Shown piece after piece: positions 5,642-11,486 of a stretch of 11,486 nt of DNA. Below the pieces are notes generated by a model. It had not been told where the DNA came from. It worked only from the letters and a program-made list of their open reading frames with translations, and ran no database searches. The DNA is from Nitrospira sp. Lineage in GTDB: Bacteria; Nitrospirota; Nitrospiria; Nitrospirales; Nitrospiraceae. The translations under genes were made by a program, and so were the position numbers. The stretch covers positions 1-11,486 of the forward strand of contig JAOUEB010000012.1 in NCBI GenBank assembly GCA_029858925.1, in the 5' to 3' direction. Each line of letters begins with the position of its first letter. Positions within the stretch are counted from its first letter, which is position 1.

Positions 5642-5660
5642 ATTCGTGAATCGTGATGCG
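5642..5660 (+). repeat. Direct repeat copy 2 flanking the mtn operon
   Basis: ATTCGTGAATCGTGATGCG is the second copy of the repeat at 3465-3483 (17 of 19 identical, same orientation). It begins within 3 nt of the end of the gene remnant at 5532-5639. The rest of the interval up to 5803 shows no gene. Confidence 0.55.
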
Positions 5661-5803
5661 CATAACCTCCCCCTCTCGCTCGCTTGTTCTCACTGGCTCC
5701 CCTATTCATGAGGCTCCGCATCGCCTGCAATAACGACTTCATGGACATTGCCTTCCTGTCATGTTAGACACGGGCGGGCGCACTTATCATGGAGGGTTAA
5801 GAA

Positions 5804-6154
5804 ATGGACTCGACGAAGGATGTCCTCGACCATCACATGCAGTGTTTCGACGCAGGAGATCTCACAGGCATCTTAGCTGACTATGCACCGGGTGCTATCT
5901 TGTTCACGCCGAACGGACCACTCAAGGGTACGGACGCCATTCGATCGTTGTTCCACATGATATTTGCGGAGTTTGGAAAACCGGGAGTCTCGTTTAGCAT
6001 GATACAGCAAGCAGTCGAAGGCGAATTCGCCTACATTGTGTGGACAGCGGAGACGGCCGGCAACGTGTACGAATTGGGAACAGACACGTTTGTCGTACGG
6101 GATGGCAAGATCGTAGCCCAATCGTTCGCCTGTAAGATTACGCCCAAGCGCTGA
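5804..6154 (+). CDS. NTF2/SnoaL-like domain protein, 116 aa
   Basis: This is a small single-domain protein of the NTF2-like superfamily. The pattern fits: an N-terminal helix with H-x-x-C-F-D-A-G-D-L-T-G-I-L-A-D-Y-A, then L-F-T-P-N-G-P-L-K-G-T-D-A-I, a central helix F-H-M-I-F-A-E-F, and C-terminal strands A-Y-I-V-W-T-A-E and T-D-T-F-V-V-R-D-G-K-I-V-A-Q. Members act as small-molecule cyclases, isomerases, or binding proteins, so no specific reaction can be given. The ATG at 5804 has GGAGGG with a 7-nt spacer, an excellent ribosome binding site. There is no signal peptide. The 105-bp gap to the next gene makes co-transcription with the persulfide dioxygenase possible but unproven. Confidence 0.85.
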   Translation: MDSTKDVLDHHMQCFDAGDLTGILADYAPGAILFTPNGPLKGTDAIRSLFHMIFAEFGKPGVSFSMIQQAVEGEFAYIVWTAETAGNVYELGTDTFVVRDGKIVAQSFACKITPKR

Positions 6155-6259
6155 ATACATGTCTGTATGCAGGGGATTAAAATAGACACCTGGATGCAAG
6201 CCTTATCACCAGGACAGTGCATGCGAGCAGGCATTGCGTTTGTTTAGGGAGTGCATAGC

Positions 6260-7000
6260 ATGGCAGGAAACGGCACCTATACCGTCACGGTTCTGTTGGA
6301 TGTGAACAACGTGCAGGATGTCGACGACCGGGCGGAAAGCCGCACCTACCTCGTGGCTGATCGCGAGTCCCGCCAAGCGGTCATCATCGATGCCGTCATC
6401 GAAAATGTCGATCGCGACCTCCGCCTTGTCAAGGAACTGGGCCTGACGCTCCGCTATGCCGTCGAAACACATATCCATGCCGATCACATCACCGGCGCCT
6501 CGCTCATCAAAGATGCCACCGGCGCACAGATCGTGTATGGCCCAGGCGCACAGGACGTGGTCACGGGCGCGGATTCGTTTCTTTCTGAAGGAGAGGAACT
6601 GAGGTTCGGACGCACCGCGATGAAGGCGCTGGCCACTCCCGGACACACTGACGGCTGCACCAGCTATGTCCTGCCCGGTGCGGTCTTCACGGGCGATGCG
6701 CTGTTCATTCGCGGCAATGGCCGGACGGACTTCCAGGGAGGCTCGGCGGAGAAGCTGTTCGACTCCGTCAGGCACAAACTGTTTGCCTTACCGGACGATA
6801 CCATCGTGTATCCCGGGCACGATTACGACGGTCGTGTCTCCTCGACCATCGGCGAGGAAAAACGATTCAACCAACGCCTCAACGTGTCGATCGACAAACA
6901 CACTTTTGTCGACATGATGCGGCGCAGAGTCATGCCGAGGCCGTCGAAAATGGATCTCGCCCTGCCCGCCAACATGAAAGCAGGCCGCATCGACACCTGA
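6260..7000 (+). CDS. ETHE1-like persulfide dioxygenase, MBL fold, 246 aa
   Basis: This metallo-beta-lactamase-fold protein most resembles ETHE1-type persulfide dioxygenases, which oxidise glutathione persulfide to sulfite using Fe(II) and O2. The motif T-H-I-H-A-D-H carries H71, H73, D75 and H76. P-G-H-T carries H129, F-T-G-D-A-L carries D146, and Y-P-G-H-D-Y carries H187. The iron triad by analogy with human ETHE1 would be H71, H129 and D146. R-G-N-G-R-T-D-F-Q-G near residue 151 is a family signature that separates it from glyoxalase II. The family's C-terminal P-A-N motif is present. I use the ATG at 6260, 8 nt after AGGGAG (6246-6251); a GTG at 6251 overlaps that site and is unlikely. It may be part of sulfide or thiol detoxification. 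No rhodanese domain is fused. Confidence 0.9.
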   Translation: MAGNGTYTVTVLLDVNNVQDVDDRAESRTYLVADRESRQAVIIDAVIENVDRDLRLVKELGLTLRYAVETHIHADHITGASLIKDATGAQIVYGPGAQDVVTGADSFLSEGEELRFGRTAMKALATPGHTDGCTSYVLPGAVFTGDALFIRGNGRTDFQGGSAEKLFDSVRHKLFALPDDTIVYPGHDYDGRVSSTIGEEKRFNQRLNVSIDKHTFVDMMRRRVMPRPSKMDLALPANMKAGRIDT

Positions 7001-7097
7001 TTCGCCCTCGGATCATAAGAATAAAGCCAGAGTCTTTCCTCATCGCGCAACGGTGTCAGGCTGCAAGCCCCGCGCGTAAGACAACAGCAATCCCGTT

Positions 7098-7162
7098 CTC
7101 TCGCCATTATCCCTGTTCAAGCAGAACAGCCCCAGCGGTTTGAAGAAACTCAGTGGCGAGAG
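7098..7162. repeat. Long-loop inverted repeat between convergent genes
   Basis: CTCTCGCCA (7098-7106) is the perfect complement of TGGCGAGAG (7154-7162), enclosing a small hairpin CTGTTC/GAACAG (7113-7129). It sits between the convergent persulfide dioxygenase and the exported-protein gene and overlaps the latter's end. It could slow transcription from either side, but no T-run is attached. Confidence 0.3.
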
Positions 7163-7833
7163 GCGTGCGGCTTGGGCGGCGGCAGGATAAAGTCCACCCG
7201 CTCGACCCGAACCACGGGCATAATCAGACCACGTCCTTCCTCCTCGTGCGCAAAGTCATAGACAATCGACTCGGAAGGAATCAGGACACCGGTCATGACA
7301 ACGAACACTTCCACTTTCTCATGCGCGGCGAGGCGCCGACTGATCCGAACGGCAACCGCTTTGCTCGGCATCACCCGTAGATTTCCCGGCACCTCTTCAG
7401 GCTTGAACCGGACGATACCCCAACTGGTCTGAATGAATTCTGGTCCGACCGCCACAGGATAGCCCTTGACCTCCGGATCGTATCGCGACAATTCTCCTGA
7501 CCAGACGAATGCCACCAGACGGCTCAACGCCGGATTACCCTCGCGTGCCGCATCTCGCTCCCGGTTCAGATTGAACAACCGCTCGTCGTGACCGGGATCG
7601 TGGTGGCCATGGCCATACACGGCGGCCCAATCGGGAGGCGCGCCGTCCAGCGCCGTAAGAAACGCTTCGATGGCGCTCTTTCCGATCAGAGGCTGTGTGC
7701 CGGGAGAGAGCAGCGAGTCGAGTTGTTCCAGAGGAATTGTTCGTAGCGGAATGAGTTCGACCGCGTCGTCGGATCGTGCGGTGGCCGACGACAGGAGCAG
7801 GGTCACGAGAAAGAAAAGAGACAGCGAGCGCAC
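7150..7833 (-). CDS. Exported protein of unknown function, 227 aa
   Basis: I do not recognise the family. The N-terminus is a clear signal peptide: M-R-S, then a hydrophobic core of about residues 4-15, and a likely cleavage after A-T-A near residue 19, so the mature protein is extracytoplasmic. A histidine-rich segment, Y-G-H-G-H-H-D-P-G-H-D (residues 73-83), could bind a metal. The C-terminal domain (residues 125-217) looks beta-rich, with V-A-V-R-I-S, V-E-V-F-V-V-M-T-G-V-L-I-P and G-L-I-M-P-V-V-R-V-E-R-V-D strands. The start is GTG at 7833 with no strong ribosome binding site. It begins 7 nt after the stop of the 108-residue gene, so coupled translation is likely. A fragment of a second copy of its C-terminus lies at 5532-5639. 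Confidence 0.75.
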   Translation of the reverse strand: MRSLSLFFLVTLLLSSATARSDDAVELIPLRTIPLEQLDSLLSPGTQPLIGKSAIEAFLTALDGAPPDWAAVYGHGHHDPGHDERLFNLNRERDAAREGNPALSRLVAFVWSGELSRYDPEVKGYPVAVGPEFIQTSWGIVRFKPEEVPGNLRVMPSKAVAVRISRRLAAHEKVEVFVVMTGVLIPSESIVYDFAHEEEGRGLIMPVVRVERVDFILPPPKPHASRH

Positions 7834-7840
7834 GATACGT

Positions 7841-8167
7841 CTATTCTGCGGTTACGCGAGCAACGGCCCGATCGTAGGAAGCCTTGAGGGCCATCACGCC
7901 TGGGTGATCGGCCGCCAGCACGCCGGCGTCAATCAGCACTGCGAGCCGAGGCGCCGGATCAATTCGACGGAGACCGGATCGAGAGAGACCGGCTGTGTCC
8001 AACGCCTTTTCATAGATGCCCATCCAGGACTCTGTCACAGCGCGCAAGCCGGCATCTGTGGGTTTCATGCGGCCTAACCGGACCTGCTGCAGCAGCTTGA
8101 TCAGAGGGTCGGACTGCAAGATAGCCGAGATCGCCCGTTGCAGCGCCTGTTCAGCTGGCTCATCCAT
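7841..8167 (-). CDS. Hypothetical protein, 108 aa
   Basis: This small, soluble and apparently all-helical protein belongs to no family I know. It is rich in Ala, Leu, Arg and Asp, with an amphipathic N-terminal helix (about residues 4-30) and a C-terminal helix A-L-K-A-S-Y-D-R-A-V-A-R-V. There is no signal peptide, no cysteine and no recognisable motif. The ATG at 8167 lies 6 nt downstream of the FmdB-like gene's stop, and its own stop is 7 nt before the next start, which implies one operon. The ribosome binding site is poor, consistent with translational coupling. Confidence 0.65.
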   Translation of the reverse strand: MDEPAEQALQRAISAILQSDPLIKLLQQVRLGRMKPTDAGLRAVTESWMGIYEKALDTAGLSRSGLRRIDPAPRLAVLIDAGVLAADHPGVMALKASYDRAVARVTAE

Positions 8168-8173
8168 GGACGG

Positions 8174-8398
8174 CTAGTTTATCGAGCAAGAACCGGGTCC
8201 GCGCGGATCGCCGCAACTCCCGCACGATCCTCCGCTGCTCGTCACAGGCCAGCCGCCGGTGGCGCCGACACCGAAGGCGGAGAACTGCTTGTCCAGCTTC
8301 GTGGTCTTACATTGGGGGCAGGCTGCTTCCGCATTGCCGTGAATCAATACCTCAAAGCGGTGATTGCATTCCCGACAGACATATTCGAAGATAGGCAT
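8174..8398 (-). CDS. FmdB-family zinc-ribbon protein, 74 aa
   Basis: The product begins M-P-I-F-E-Y-V-C-R-E-C, the standard opening of the FmdB/CxxC-CxxC-SSSS regulatory protein family. C8/C11 and C27/C30 form a zinc ribbon. The C-terminal tail is rich in Gly and Ser with three more cysteines (C59, C62, C71), as often seen in this family. The family name comes from a formamidase regulator, but the molecular role of most members is unknown. I choose the ATG at 8398 because it is preceded by AAGGAG with an 8-nt spacer and matches the conserved start; an upstream in-frame codon at 8452 is rejected. It is first in a three-gene operon driven by the promoter at 8424-8452. Confidence 0.9.
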   Translation of the reverse strand: MPIFEYVCRECNHRFEVLIHGNAEAACPQCKTTKLDKQFSAFGVGATGGWPVTSSGGSCGSCGDPRGPGSCSIN

Positions 8399-8423
8399 GG
8401 GTAATACTCCTTTTTCCGCACCC

Positions 8424-8452
8424 ATTATAAGATCGCGCCGACCGGATCGCAA
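8424..8452 (-). promoter_or_regulatory. Sigma70-type promoter for the fmdB-like operon
   Basis: The reverse strand reads TTGCGA (8447-8452), 17 nt, then a perfect TATAAT (8424-8429). Transcription would start near 8417, giving a leader of about 18 nt with the AAGGAG ribosome binding site ahead of the ATG at 8398. This is the best promoter match in the window. It sits between two divergent genes, so it overlaps the upstream region of the 8466 gene. Confidence 0.6.
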
Positions 8453-8465
8453 CGAGAGGACTCAT

Positions 8466-8732
8466 ATGTATCAGGAGGAGAAAACCTTCACGCTTCGATT
8501 CAGTCTGGAAGCCAGATTCCCGGACGACTACGAGGGCGACGAGGATTCCCATGCGTGGTTGCGAGCCTGGGAAGCGCGTATCAAACCGGACATGATCAAG
8601 GCCCTGTTTGAATCGCTGCGGCGCACGAAAGGCTGGACCGTCCACACCCGTAACCGCGGCAAATCGCCGGAGGATGAAATCGAGGTGGTGCTGGAACGAG
8701 ACCTCTCTGCCGCCAAACCTTTTTCTGTGTGA
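8466..8732 (+). CDS. Hypothetical protein, 88 aa, upstream of hemW
   Basis: I do not recognise the family. The ATG at 8466 has GAGAGGA about 7 nt upstream. The frame is open to 8364 but the extension overlaps the divergent fmdB-like gene and lacks a ribosome binding site. The sequence alternates beta and alpha: F-T-L-R-F-S-L-E-A-R-F, an acidic loop D-D-Y-E-G-D-E-D, a helix A-W-L-R-A-W-E-A-R-I-K-P-D-M-I-K-A-L-F, and a final strand I-E-V-V-L-E-R-D. It is soluble and compact. Its stop is 3 nt before the hemW ATG, so they are almost certainly co-transcribed. Confidence 0.75.
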   Translation: MYQEEKTFTLRFSLEARFPDDYEGDEDSHAWLRAWEARIKPDMIKALFESLRRTKGWTVHTRNRGKSPEDEIEVVLERDLSAAKPFSV

Positions 8733-8735
8733 ACC

Positions 8736-9893
8736 ATGCAGTCTCAGCGCGAAATCGGCATCTACGTGCATATTCCATTCTGTCGGCAGCGCTGCCACTT
8801 TTGCGCCTTCTACCTCGAAGTTGCCGGAACCGACCGGGGGGGCGAAACGGCTGAGGGAACGACTCGAATAGACGCGTTCCGTCTTGCGCTCACGCAGGAA
8901 ATCGATCTCTATCGCCGACAAGACTCGATCGGAAGCCGCCCGTTGCAGAGCATTTATTTTGGCGGTGGAACACCGACGGCGCTTCCTGCCGTCCAATTGG
9001 TCTCGCTGCTTCAGCTCGTACAGGCCGCGTGGCCGACAGAGGCGTCTACCGAAATCACGGTGGAGGCCCACCCCTCGACCGTCACCCCCACAGATCTGAA
9101 GATCCTGGTGGATGCCGGATTTACCCGCATCAGCTTCGGCGCAGAATCCATGGACGAGAACGACTTTGCCAAGATTGGCCGACCCGGACGAGTACGGGAC
9201 ACGGAAACCGCCGTCGAAGCCGCGCGAGCTGCCGGCTTTGTGAATATCAATCTCGACCTCATGTACGGGCTTCCCGGCCAATCGCTTGAATCGTGGACGA
9301 ATACCGTGCGATCGCTGCTCACACTCGAACCTTCGCACGTCTCCTGTTACGCCTTGACGATTGAAGACGGAACGAGACTCTCACGGAATATTGCCCTGAA
9401 TCTTGTGCCAGAAACGGACGACGCGCTCCAAATCGACATGGAGTCAGCAGCCGAAACTCTCCTGGCCGAAACGGGATTTATCCGATACGAGATTTCCAAT
9501 TATGCAAAGCCCGGCTTTGCTTGCCGCCACAATTTGCTCTACTGGACCGACGGCGATTACTTGGGGCTCGGTCCGAGCGCCCAGTCTTATGTACAGGGAG
9601 TCCGCTTCGGCAACGTCGCTGATCTGACGGCCTACATAGATCGGCTGACCGCGCGCCAGCTGCCGATTACAGATCGCACCAGCCTCTCGGACAACGAACA
9701 GCAGCGAGACGCGCTTGTCTTTGGGCTTCGCCTCCTCCGCGGTGTCCCCTTACACCGGGTGGTCGATTCAGCGCAACATCGCACGATCCACACACTCATT
9801 GAAAAGGGGCTGCTCGAAGCGGATGCCGAGCTGATACGGCTCACGTCATTAGGACGACGGTATGCCGATACGGTCGCAGGCGAATTGTTCTGA
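8736..9893 (+). CDS. hemW: Haem chaperone HemW, radical SAM protein, 385 aa
   Basis: HemW binds haem and inserts it into target haemoproteins such as respiratory enzymes. It was long misannotated as oxygen-independent coproporphyrinogen III oxidase. The radical SAM cluster motif C16-xxx-C20-xx-C23 sits in H-I-P-F-C-R-Q-R-C-H-F-C-A-F. S-I-Y-F-G-G-G-T-P-T follows near residue 73, then V-E-A-H-P near 109 and I-S-F-G-A-E-S near 132 of the radical SAM barrel, and D-L-M-Y-G-L-P-G-Q near 174. H-N-L-L-Y-W near residue 266 is the HNxxYW signature of HemW, and the length fits HemW rather than HemN, which is longer and has a different N-terminus. Its ATG follows the upstream stop by 3 nt. A repeat element begins 5 nt after its stop. 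Confidence 0.93.
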   Translation: MQSQREIGIYVHIPFCRQRCHFCAFYLEVAGTDRGGETAEGTTRIDAFRLALTQEIDLYRRQDSIGSRPLQSIYFGGGTPTALPAVQLVSLLQLVQAAWPTEASTEITVEAHPSTVTPTDLKILVDAGFTRISFGAESMDENDFAKIGRPGRVRDTETAVEAARAAGFVNINLDLMYGLPGQSLESWTNTVRSLLTLEPSHVSCYALTIEDGTRLSRNIALNLVPETDDALQIDMESAAETLLAETGFIRYEISNYAKPGFACRHNLLYWTDGDYLGLGPSAQSYVQGVRFGNVADLTAYIDRLTARQLPITDRTSLSDNEQQRDALVFGLRLLRGVPLHRVVDSAQHRTIHTLIEKGLLEADAELIRLTSLGRRYADTVAGELF

Positions 9894-9898
9894 AGAGG

Positions 9899-9992
9899 CA
9901 TCGTGAAGCGTATCTCGTATCTCGCAAACAAAGATGGGGCACGATCTCTTTCCGCCCTGCGCTTCACGCTTCACGAGATACGCTTCACGATG
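9899..9992. repeat. Repeat element copy A with 20-bp terminal inverted repeats
   Basis: The 94-bp element has perfect ends: CATCGTGAAGCGTATCTCGT (9899-9918) is the exact reverse complement of 9973-9992. The interior carries two tandem GCTTCACG units before the right end. Its first 38 nt (9901-9938) match copy B (10295-10332) with two mismatches, and 25 nt (9958-9982) are identical to 10354-10378. It starts 5 nt after hemW and may act as a terminator stem. It resembles a REP or MITE-like non-coding element. Confidence 0.8.
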
Positions 9993-10067
9993 ATCGACCG
10001 GCACTAGCAAAAGTTGACAAGCCACACGATCCGGCGGGAAACTATCGGTCATTGAGGAGGTCTGGTC

Positions 10068-10280
10068 ATGCCGGTAAACATGGACCCATCGAAAAAGCGG
10101 CGCCGCACGAGCCCAACCCCAGGGCCGACGTCGGAATCTGCACATATAAGCGGCGGTTCCCCTCCTCTACCGCAAACGTTCGGGGAAGAAACCGAAGCGG
10201 ATCGTGAGAAAGATTTGGCTGAAGCGGAGTCGAAGAACCTGTGGGACGCGACAGAAGTCATCGACATGGACAAGGCGTGA
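10068..10280 (+). CDS. Small, probably disordered protein, 70 aa
   Basis: This short protein has a basic head (K-K-R-R-R-T near residues 9-14), a Pro/Ser/Gly-rich middle and an acidic helical tail (E-E-T-E-A-D-R-E-K-D-L-A-E-A-E-S-K-N-L-W-D). It has no cysteine, membrane segment or signal peptide, and would be largely unfolded alone. I know no family. The ATG at 10068 is preceded by GAGGAGG with an 8-nt spacer, a strong ribosome binding site that argues for translation. A TTGACA at 10014-10019 may be a -35 box, but the -10 region is poor. The gene is enclosed between repeat copies A and B. Confidence 0.6.
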   Translation: MPVNMDPSKKRRRTSPTPGPTSESAHISGGSPPLPQTFGEETEADREKDLAEAESKNLWDATEVIDMDKA

Positions 10281-10293
10281 CTCTCCTGCGTCG

Positions 10294-10378
10294 TTCGTGA
10301 AGCGTATCGCGTATCTCGCAAAGAAAGATGGGACCCCCACTTCCTTTCCGACTTGCGCTTCACGCTTCACGAGATACG
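10294..10378. repeat. Repeat element copy B
   Basis: This is the second copy of the element at 9899-9992, in the same orientation. The left part (10295-10332) and right part (10354-10378) match copy A closely, while the middle differs. The right end departs after 10378 (AAATAC instead of CTTCACGA), so its outer inverted repeat is broken. Shorter arms remain: CGTATCTCG (10310-10318) with CGAGATACG (10370-10378), and CGTGAAGCG (10296-10304) with CGCTTCACG (10356-10364). It lies between the ends of the small gene and the convergent antiporter gene. Confidence 0.75.
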
Positions 10379-10388
10379 AAATACAAGG

Positions 10389-11462
10389 TCACGCCGGCAG
10401 GAAGTAAAACGCCATTGCCAACATTACATAGACGCCGACCAGCATCACACCCTCCATCCAGTGGGACTCGCCGTCCATCGACACGAATCCGAGAATCAGC
10501 ACGGACATGGCCACCGCCGCCACTTCAAATGGAGTAAAAATCAGATCCAGCGGGGTCCCGAAGAAATAACTGATGAAGACCAAGAGTGGCGCGACCAACA
10601 GCGCAATCTGCAGACTCGATCCGACGGCAATACCGACGGCCAAGTCCATCTTGTTTTTCATGGCCACTAGCACCGCCGTGGAATGTTCCGCCGCGTTGCC
10701 GATCAGCGCCACCAGAATCACGCCGACAAAGACCTGGGTGAGGCCCAGCTCGTGCGCCGTCGGCTCAATGGCTCCAACTAACATTTCACTCATCACGCCG
10801 ATGAGGATCGTCACAACCGCGAGGACGGAGAGGGACATCCGGTAGCTCCATGGATTTTCCCCCAGGTCATGCGCATCGTGCTGGTCCCCGGCAAAGAGAT
10901 GCCGGTGACTTTTCAGTGAAAATACGAGACTGAGCCCGTAGATGAGAAAGAGCACAATCGCAATGTCTAGACTCAACTCATGTTCGATCTTCACACCCCG
11001 ATCGGCGGCGGTGAAATGGAACAGAGCCGGAATGATCAGCCCGACGGCCGCCAATAGAAGCAGACTCGCCCCCATGCCTGCTGCGGTCTGGTTGAACTTC
11101 TGCCGCTCATACTTCATCCCGCCGGCAATCATCGAGGCTCCCAGCACGAGCAAGACGTTCCCGATGATCGAACCGGTCAGCGATGCTTTGACGACATCAT
11201 GGAGCCCTTCTCGTAGCGCTGTGAGCGCAATGATCAACTCCGCGGCATTGCCCAGCGACGCATTCAAGAGACTGCCGACACCGGCGCCCACATGGGTCGT
11301 CAGATGTTCCGTGGCGCGGCCAAGCAGCCCCGCGAGGGGAATAATGGCCAGCGACGATGTGATAAAGATAAGGAGCGGGTCAGCCTTCAGAAGACCAAGG
11401 GCCCCCGTCACAGGGACGAAGATCAGCAGCACATCGAGCCAGGAAGTAAACAGTCGTCGCAC
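10389..11462 (-). CDS. Calcium/proton antiporter of the CAX family, 357 aa
   Basis: This inner-membrane cation/H+ exchanger uses the proton gradient to expel Ca2+ (or related divalent cations). About eleven hydrophobic segments run through the protein. The two CAX signature repeats are present: [11 protein letters not shown] near residues 70-80 with E75, and [11 protein letters not shown] near residues 254-264 with E259, which form the cation site. A His/Asp-rich cytoplasmic loop ([15 protein letters not shown], about residues 185-199) lies between the halves and may sense or bind metal. Length is normal for bacterial CAX/ChaA. The start is a GTG at 11460-11462; an in-frame TAG lies close upstream, so no earlier start is possible, and no clear ribosome binding site is seen. 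Its 3' end faces repeat copy B. Substrate specificity is inferred from the family. Confidence 0.92.
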   Translation of the reverse strand: MRRLFTSWLDVLLIFVPVTGALGLLKADPLLIFITSSLAIIPLAGLLGRATEHLTTHVGAGVGSLLNASLGNAAELIIALTALREGLHDVVKASLTGSIIGNVLLVLGASMIAGGMKYERQKFNQTAAGMGASLLLLAAVGLIIPALFHFTAADRGVKIEHELSLDIAIVLFLIYGLSLVFSLKSHRHLFAGDQHDAHDLGENPWSYRMSLSVLAVVTILIGVMSEMLVGAIEPTAHELGLTQVFVGVILVALIGNAAEHSTAVLVAMKNKMDLAVGIAVGSSLQIALLVAPLLVFISYFFGTPLDLIFTPFEVAAVAMSVLILGFVSMDGESHWMEGVMLVGVYVMLAMAFYFLPA

Positions 11463-11486
11463 CGAGGAAACCTAGCATGGGCACTA

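Noticed and set aside
6155..6250. Short palindromic bits (ATACA/TGTAT at 6155-6168; CCTGG/CCAGG) after the NTF2-like gene
   Set aside because: Stems of 5 bp with no T-run; could easily be chance.
8352..9338. Long 328-codon reverse-strand open frame
   Set aside because: It is the antisense shadow of hemW and the 88-aa gene; it shows no family motifs and lacks a ribosome binding site.
1..11486. CRISPR arrays, tRNA or rRNA genes, riboswitches, complete insertion sequences
   Set aside because: I looked and saw no regularly spaced repeats, cloverleaf sequences, rRNA signatures or transposase frames.

Overview
The window is about 11.5 kb of GC-rich bacterial chromosome. Gene content, codon bias and the intergenic repeat style suggest Nitrospirota, most likely the genus Nitrospira. 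That is inference, because no rRNA or other definitive marker is present. Most genes are ordinary. The unusual material is between them: toxin-antitoxin debris, a fragment of a duplicated gene, direct repeats around an operon, and a pair of repeat elements with inverted ends.

Layout. 112-396 (-): small unknown gene, divergent from 456-1202 (+), a haem-oxygenase-fold protein with a full set of candidate di-metal ligands. That gene is coupled by a GTGA stop/start overlap to an exported SUMF1-domain protein (1199-2104) that lacks the catalytic cysteines. 2105-2704: three broken toxin-antitoxin pieces (RelE C-terminus, antitoxin C-terminus, PIN N-terminus) and a perfect 14-bp inverted repeat. 2705-3043: no gene. 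3044-3343 (-): orphan HigA-type antitoxin. 3675-5581 (+): tight mtnB-mtnD-mtnC operon of the methionine salvage pathway, framed by two near-identical direct repeats. A reverse-strand remnant of a paralogue of the 7150-7833 gene overlaps the mtnC 3' end. 5804-6154 (+): NTF2/SnoaL-like protein. 6260-7000 (+): ETHE1-type persulfide dioxygenase.

7150-8398 (-) reads as a three-gene unit starting from a good sigma70-like promoter: FmdB-type zinc ribbon, an unknown 108-residue protein, and an exported protein of unknown function. Divergent from it, 8466-9893 (+) carries an unknown 88-residue protein followed 3 nt later by the haem chaperone HemW. Two related repeat elements (9899-9992 and 10294-10378) flank a 70-residue probably disordered protein (10068-10280). 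The window ends in a reverse-strand Ca2+/H+ antiporter of the CAX family (10389-11462).

Functionally, mtnBDC recycles the methylthio group of methylthioadenosine; the upstream steps (mtnN/mtnP, mtnK, mtnA) are not in the window. The persulfide dioxygenase adds a sulfur oxidation function nearby. No large undescribed system is evident. The best leads are the coupled haem-oxygenase-fold/SUMF1 pair, the repeat-bounded mtn operon with its gene remnant, and the paired repeat elements.
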